NCBI GenBank assembly: GCA_965215025.1
Contig: CBDCCV010000001.1
Coordinates: forward strand, 1,674,001-1,738,000
Origin: CBDCCV01 sp965215025
Lineage (GTDB): Bacteria; Bacteroidota; Rhodothermia; Rhodothermales; Salinibacteraceae
DNA length: 64,000 nucleotides
Reading direction: 5' to 3'
Shown: one piece after another, positions 61,801-64,000 of the stretch
Layout: each line of letters starts with the position of its first letter
Position numbering within the stretch: position 1 is the first letter of the stretch
The notes under the pieces: model-generated
Database searches by the model: none
What the model was told of the DNA's origin: nothing
What the model saw: the letters and a program-made list of their open reading frames with translations, nothing else
Program-made: the position numbers and the translations under genes

Positions 61801-63081
61801 GATGACAATCGGCGCGGCTTGGGCGTCCTCGCCGTTGGGGAGGGCGTAGGCCGGAATGTTTCGGTTGTTGCTCGCGTTGCCGAGCAGGCTCACCTCGCTA
61901 ATCTCAAGCGGCTCGCTAACGCTCTCGTTGAAGATGCGCAGCGTGGCGCGGTCGTGCGTGAGGGGCGGATTCGAGCCGTTGTTGCCGGGGCGGTCATCCG
62001 TGACGCGGTTAAAGGCGAGCCAGCCGTCGAAGTGATTACGCCCCGCCTCGGTGACGCCGCTGGGGAACTGCCAGTCGCGGTTCTCGAAGGCGATCTCGCC
62101 GCTGTTGGTGAGCGGCGCCTCGGTCGCCTCGGCGCTGAAGCGCTCGAAGTTGAACGTCAGCCCGGCCGGGCCGCGGCGCGTGGTGGCGAAAAGTCCGGCG
62201 AAGCTCACCGGGCCGGTCTCTCCGTCCGTGAGCGTGACGCCGCTGAAGAGCGCCGGGGCAATGCTTTGGATGCCGCCGCCGACCTCAGTGAAGGTGGCGC
62301 CGCCGTCGGTGCTGTAGTAGCCGCGCGCCGTGCGCGTGATGGGGTCCATCTCCAGGCGCAGCGTGACGCTCTCGCCCGCCGCCGCCACGTCGGTGACGTC
62401 CTGCTGAAGGTCGCCGTCGTAGAGGTCGCCCTCCTCGTAGCCGAGCTGGATGTCGTAGTCGGTGCCGCCGTTGCCGCTGGAGATGAGGACGAGCTTGGCG
62501 TAGTTGGCCTCGCCGAGGCCGAACCATAGGCCGGCCTGCTGGAACTCCTTCGAGCCGGGCGTAGGCAGCGCGGCCAGCTCGGTCTCGAAGACGAAGGAGC
62601 CGGCCGGCGTGCCTGCGTCAAAGGGGACGGCCAGGGCGTTGAGCTGCGAGTTCGTGTTGGTGCTCGTGCCCGGCCCCGTGCCCGGCTTGTTGTAGAAGAT
62701 GCCCTTCGTGGCCGTGATGGCAAGCTGGCCGTCGTTTACGCTGAGGCCGTCTGGCGCGTAGCCTTCCAGGTCGCTGTAGAGCGGCGCGCCCTCGAAGCGG
62801 GCCGAGGGCGGCACGAGCGCCGGGAAGCCGGTGCCCACGTCCGCGCCGTCAACGAGGCCGCCTTCGCCGCCGTTGAAGTCAAGCGTTACGGGCAGGCTCT
62901 GCGGCAGGTCGGCGCAGGCGAGCGTGGAGTAGTCCACGCAGCCGTCGGCGGGGAAGTCCTGCGCGGCGGCCGGGCGCGGCGCCAGGCAGAGGACGAGGAC
63001 GAGCGCCAGCCACGCAGCCGCGTGACGGAAAGGCGAGAAGGCGCGTCGGTTGGCAGGGCGGTTCTGTAGCGGCAGCGTCAT
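52861..63081 (-). CDS. Giant T9SS-exported protein (about 3406 aa) with beta-propeller, dockerin-like and cohesin-like modules
   Basis: A signal segment (LALVLVLCLAPRPAAAQ) is followed by modules at approximate residues: LamG-like module 1 (40-320, opening CVDYSTLAC), a linker with Cys pairs (324-674), DUF11-like (680-823), malectin-like (860-1030), an SdrD-like Cys segment (1034-1094), LamG-like module 2 (1100-1384), malectin-like (1385-1564) and SbsA-like Ig (1567-1687). Next come a sugar-dehydrogenase-type beta-propeller (1697-2194), an ASPM-like repeat (2194-2294), malectin-like (2497-2657), LamG-like module 3 (2664-2947), a dockerin-like pair (about 3012-3067, VNDLALVRR twice), a cohesin-like domain (3147-3305) and a T9SS sorting domain (3310-3406). 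ATG 63081 was chosen because the signal follows. The 75 residues before it are Arg/Ser noise. Substrate unknown. Confidence 0.88.
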   Translation of the reverse strand: MTLPLQNRPANRRAFSPFRHAAAWLALVLVLCLAPRPAAAQDFPADGCVDYSTLACADLPQSLPVTLDFNGGEGGLVDGADVGTGFPALVPPSARFEGAPLYSDLEGYAPDGLSVNDGQLAITATKGIFYNKPGTGPGTSTNTNSQLNALAVPFDAGTPAGSFVFETELAALPTPGSKEFQQAGLWFGLGEANYAKLVLISSGNGGTDYDIQLGYEEGDLYDGDLQQDVTDVAAAGESVTLRLEMDPITRTARGYYSTDGGATFTEVGGGIQSIAPALFSGVTLTDGETGPVSFAGLFATTRRGPAGLTFNFERFSAEATEAPLTNSGEIAFENRDWQFPSGVTEAGRNHFDGWLAFNRVTDDRPGNNGSNPPLTHDRATLRIFNESVSEPLEISEVSLLGNASNNRNIPAYALPNGEDAQAAPIVIEPGGFYDLDVAFVYDRPANSGANEVVRAQLSLRSSDGDEGVKTVELGGAWQRFVEGGSEPNVAEIVDAFGFGTSIVEQGQQINNQGRIEAIGEEILSPFWRRADEGEPVFVRQLAAYHTCCSNTAAIFLQRSISGGGTDQILRHDGQHAQAFLPPLSGSGNLGQSTVTPPSDLFGFKIDPEWSDWDRNRQPNDGDEGHHLRVWPARDAGGELIPNAYLVVMDYAGINYDFNDNVYYVTNIEPADDPDEVPLLADKIPVELDVALSASEDQVDVGAPYTYTLKVKNTRPYFAARDVTAELPLPEGASFASAGEGCTESGGVVTCEIGELASGQAQTFEIGVEAPGAEGTLTAAATASVYGLLFDFEGGNNTSSPGTFTASASADVEVVDPSQLPGQITIVKEATPEGDQAFSFAGDLGAFSLTDDGTPGGTTPVEQYNFQPSGFNTPGGYAADAGAAYGPQANGETYGWRAVDDDAPIDAGTNARDRGRNGVAAELNTLMHLQYNDCCAGSSNGLQEHIYWEHDLPTGTYEVTVSLGDQPSGQNDYDSQHQVSIEGESAPEQPFQADASEEFRAATATVEVTDGALTIRPTGFNTKLNYIVIEAVNAAPNTALFAGLAPGTYSVSENVPDGWTLDDVTCSDANSSTDAGGASATISLEGDEDVTCTFAASSPAALNCSPYSALPCDEVVAVDLPVSLGFSGDEGGLADESGTGTGFFTAAPPSARLSEDDPVSNTFAPGYEPGRLSVTGGRLQILTTPGIFYKQPTGPDGTTSSETNSQLNALAVPFDANLGTDKLVVQTAMPSLPTTASNKSYEQAGLWFGLGEADYLKLVLIDNNNGASYNVQVGYEEGDLYDDDQETTTTSAVAQPGDAVVLRLEIDPATGTATGSYSTDGGATFTDAGHIAGISDALFEGVDHDADAATGPVSFAGVMASQRRADDAVTFSFDDFRLERQAEAFATQINFQDEGLAPPAGYLKDFGQPFGERTGAGQGSGLSYGWVDPQTGEPVDLAGAGNGAGRDRTGTGQGDTRLASLIHMDYPVSDDYPSGRYPNGSWEIAVPNGSYEVTLAVGDADVGSDPEVHAINVEGTEAIYAFTPSGNDGSDARHTSVTVQVGVEDGRLTIDQAGGTNTKLNYADISQILPTRPYAFTVSPENRSDGFFRDGAISTNLFAPGSGVGVDIGTLDGNVHLYAVNADGSNGAEVTGNVGSSGGNDVIVFTPNDLLDANAPYRFVVDGGPGGVQSETGDDFLPFASVFTTGTEVESGGGSDEFEPVTNATFEPVDLGIDGVYFSSLVVGPDGKLYGLAVGGQIYRYTILPDGTLADEEILDGVGGDGPRVPIGLVFDEDATANNLVAWVTHASFAGLEGLSEESQRWGSKVTRLSGPDLETVNDVFLNLPRSAKDHLTNSIAYGPDGDLYFLQGSNLAAGVADNSWGSRPETKLAAAVLTFDEDAVWQEVQQSGPIDVMTDEPWPGGADPRTGSYDPYAPGAPLKVYATGIRNAYDLVWHSNGSLYVPTNGTAAGGESPDFDPASPPQGLDCQRVRPDGRSASELPFVDGVHNNPGATGVQGTHEKQRDFVFRVEEGGYYGHPNPSRCEWVLNIGNPDADPNEPGEGQGGSRYPAGTQPDPNYRGYPNFTSGPQGMGTAVWDLDFNKSPNGAIEYRGGNFGGEMQGRLLFVRFSGNDDVYTMQVDGQSGAFLGAQPGSEIDGFTGINGTPYDDPLEITENPATGDIYLAQYDRGGGNPKLFLLRPTDRPDGAETPLLATSEGELIFSARDNPGITQVKTVTVTNSGIGTLTISAADLTGANADEFSVTPQTATLDAGASQTFTVTFDPADDVNQTRVLEAALTFESNAGSGDVGLFALSTKDYEGGNEPPLQDVIATLGYDIDTGWSGLTSSTEASERGDERYVPLFEKANPQEPVTVVPVARFSPAEDLPFGWYTPDGTSTPPLNQVGTLADGKPEHQMLLPPLSGGATTFDPGTEAFGIYTESLLFGHVRYTEDALNSIPRAVRIYPLDANSSVDRRGENTANHYLVGFEDATNGDYQDYVFVVSNVQPAGTTEPPAFVEVPFRFNVGGEVIDETSYGSFGADQAGYLTGSSEVSFKDFEVAGTEDDDLYLTYRYGATPNDGGDDFGYAIPLEDGQYTVRLHFLEPYFGAPGGGDGGTGQRVFSVDVEGGQDGLTGFDLNAEAPAGTAIVRTFENITVTDGALDLGFSSSVNSAIVSAVEVLAEEQPPVASCVPYSTLDCADVPAALPFALSFDGSEGGLAGGSGQGTGFTMVDPPSARLAVDDPVFNADVPGYEPGHLSVTGGQLVVTSTKGIQYSQPSGTPSSTETNSQINALGVGVEGSSVSAIETVVVEPDFASSSGNNSQQAGLWFGLGEDRYAKLVVSKTGNASAKVQLFLEDLPNSEDFVELNTVDSAIPNPADQTILLRMELDAAAGTATGFYSLDGGATMTPVSEDGASALDLPADFFAGVDHDADAATEAVSFTGLFTTHRRAAVGESISFAFERFGIESGAPADDALIAGAVNYYDGRGLSDATLALTGDATASAMTEDDGAFGLTAAAGETYALAASKANVSGEDPANGLDVNDLALVRRHTQNVVLLDSPYKIIAADADADGDISVNDLALVRRIISGADEDFEPGADNGALWTCAVAGQAFDDPSAPFPYETERTYEPLEGDAAGQDFHCFRTGDVDASWAPEGGQQAPAFAARLAPSGPPVRLFVEDQDVAVAAPSAQATAEEAAAEVSVPVRASAFENVGGLQFTMTWDDAALDYAGLEGLRLDGLSESNFNLERTEEGLLTLVWTDPSGMAQTLPDGEALFSVRFRAKGSAGQDAEVAFGSSVTKMAASRVQPDGEGGPGRLERAPLEGQSGRLALAELPAAFALQGTYPNPTRGRATLALDLPEAADVAVEVYDLLGRRVMRLAERRLPAGAARTLALDASALPSGLYLYRVTAQTDGGARKVSTGKLTLVK

Positions 63082-63351
63082 CGTGCGTGACCTTGTTCGG
63101 CAGTGGGAACGGAAGCGGGAAAAGCGTGCGCGGAGGCTCTGGGAAAAGCGCCTCATCGCGGAAGCGGCGTCTGACAAGTCGCCCCGGCAGCGGAGCGGGA
63201 CGGCAGCCCGGAAGGGAGAGGGCCGACGCCGACTGTGCGGCGGCTCGGTGAGAGGAGCGGGCCTGACGCGCAACAACAGCATAAGGCGAGGCCCCTGGGC
63301 CGCCATAGCACGAAGGGGCTATCTTTGCCGGTGGCTTACGTCACCTTTTTT

Positions 63352-63390
63352 CCATGACGTTCGTCCGGGCACCCATGACGAACGTCATGG
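63352..63390. repeat. 13-bp perfect inverted repeat, operator-like
   Basis: Arms CCATGACGTTCGT (63352-63364) and ACGAACGTCATGG (63378-63390) are separated by a 13-nt spacer. The arms lie one to two helical turns apart, as expected for a dimeric regulator site. The distance to the giant-gene ATG is about 270 bp. Confidence 0.55.
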
Positions 63391-63540
63391 TCGGGTCCTG
63401 GGAGGCCCGCCCCGCGAACCGTTTCTAAAACGGATGCGAATCGACGGAGGCGAGGCAGCCCGGCTTCTGCCGGCGGCGCAACGCCGCGTCGCTGAGGATG
63501 AGTCTCCCGGCACTCCGAAGTGGAAATCTGCACAGGACGC

Positions 63541-63578
63541 AAAAAAGCCGGCAGCCCCTTTTCAGAGACTGCCGGCTT
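63541..63578 (-). terminator. Intrinsic terminator of the third T9SS gene
   Basis: Arms AAGCCGGCAG (63545-63554) and CTGCCGGCTT (63569-63578) with a 14-nt loop. On the minus strand the stem is followed by TTTTGCG, giving a T-run of six. It lies 160 nt past the stop of the partial gene at 63738. Confidence 0.8.
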
Positions 63579-63737
63579 CGGTCGTGTACGCGCCGGATAG
63601 GCGTCTTCTTCGCGGCTTGCCCGTCGGTCTGTTTGTGTCCTATCAGGCGGCACGTGCGTTGCCTCCGCCCGCTGCCGGCGCGCATCCTGAACCGCTTTTG
63701 TGAGACCGTTACGTCGGCGCAGGCGGGGCTGGATGCT

Positions 63738-64000
63738 TTATCGCAGCAGCGTGACCGAACGCGAGGCGCTAAACGTCTCCCCCGCTGCGAGGACGAAGTA
63801 GAGGCCGCTCGGCAGGCGGGCGCCGTTTACGGCAAAGCGGTGCGGCGCATCGGCCGCGAGCGGCCCGCGGTGGAGCACCGCCACGCGCCGTCCGAGCACG
63901 TCGAAGAGTTCGACGGCCACCTCCTGCGCTTCGCCCACGACGAGCGAGACCTCGGCCCGCCCACGCGCCGGGTTGGGGTAGGCGTGCGAGAGCTGGTACG
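63738..64000 (-). CDS. C-terminal part of a third T9SS-exported protein, 5' end outside window
   Basis: The frame is open to the right edge. The visible 87 residues form a T9SS type A sorting domain: LSHAYPNPARGRAEVSL, VAVELFDVLGRRVAVL and LPSGLYFVLAAGE, ending in SVTLLR. Only the sorting signal is visible, so the function of the protein cannot be stated. The next gene leftward is the 3406-residue T9SS protein, and all three run on the same strand. Confidence 0.88.
   Translation of the reverse strand, partial: YQLSHAYPNPARGRAEVSLVVGEAQEVAVELFDVLGRRVAVLHRGPLAADAPHRFAVNGARLPSGLYFVLAAGETFSASRSVTLLR

Larger units (their letters stand above)
63082..63737. other. 656-bp intergenic region upstream of the giant gene
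   Basis: No gene is supported. It contains a 13-bp inverted repeat (63352-63390) and, to its right, a rho-independent terminator (63541-63578) for the next gene on the minus strand. The promoter of the 3406-residue protein gene must lie in the left part (63082-63340), but I see no convincing -33/-7 pair on the minus strand. Confidence 0.6.

Noticed and set aside
63320..63327. TATCTTTG, a perfect match to the -7 promoter box on the plus strand
   Set aside because: There is no TTG at the right distance upstream and no plus-strand gene downstream. The genes on both sides run on the minus strand.

Overview
The window is a high-G+C stretch of chromosome that most likely belongs to the Rhodothermota/Rhodothermales branch of Bacteroidota (relatives of Salinibacter, Rubricoccus and Rubrivirga). 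That placement is an inference. It rests on type IX secretion (T9SS) C-terminal sorting domains on three surface proteins, a TonB-dependent receptor with a carboxypeptidase-like plug extension, weak or absent Shine-Dalgarno sequences at many starts, a few promoter-like TTG...TAnnTTTG motifs, and G+C near 65-67% in housekeeping genes. No prophage, transposase, CRISPR array or rRNA operon is visible.

Layout. 1-5 kb: the 3' part of a PcrA/UvrD helicase, a decayed PIN toxin with a small partner protein, an NTF2-like secreted protein, a lipoprotein nucleotide phosphodiesterase and a PLDc_N-type membrane protein. 5-10.6 kb: a SigZ-like sigma factor with a Cys-rich tail, an ArsI/CadI metalloenzyme and DusB. 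Then comes an AT-richer accessory patch with a TIR-domain protein, a 64-residue orphan and a RelE/ParE-type toxin-antitoxin (TA) pair, followed by a DUF445 membrane protein. 10.6-13.2 kb: an MlaE-MlaF-MlaD lipid-transport operon. 13.5-24.2 kb: housekeeping genes (radA, a DUF892 protein, a cell-wall amidase, apt, ridA, mnmA, zapE, rtcB) and small orphans. 24.8-33.8 kb: a prolyl oligopeptidase, a TonB receptor with OprC/NosA-like features, a small Cys/His-rich exported protein, a lone Clp N-domain protein, an LVIVD-repeat lipoprotein, a DUF305 lipoprotein and tRNA-Ala(CGC). The receptor, the Cys/His protein and DUF305 together suggest copper handling. 33.8-46.7 kb: lexA, recO, a ComEA-like protein, an orphan OmpR-type regulator, a DoxX-like protein, the RoxA/YcfD ribosomal oxygenase with twin zinc-ribbon membrane peptides, a HepT/MntA TA pair, uvrA and an M24 peptidase. 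46.7-64 kb: two giant T9SS-exported proteins (about 2011 and 3406 residues) with cohesin-like, dockerin-like, malectin-like, LamG-like, PKD and beta-propeller modules, then the tail of a third T9SS protein running off the window.

How the genes fit together. Five DNA-repair genes (pcrA, radA, lexA, recO, uvrA) are spread through the window. The most unusual genomic pattern is that two unrelated TA modules (8.7-9.2 kb and 40.3-41.0 kb) each sit between a real gene end and a roughly 90% identical short copy of that same end: the DUF445 3' end and the uvrA 5' end. This points to a shared route of insertion. The other standout is the giant surface-protein pair, which carries cohesin-like domains on both proteins and a dockerin-like duplication on one. 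They could therefore bind each other in a T9SS-anchored assembly resembling a cellulosome.
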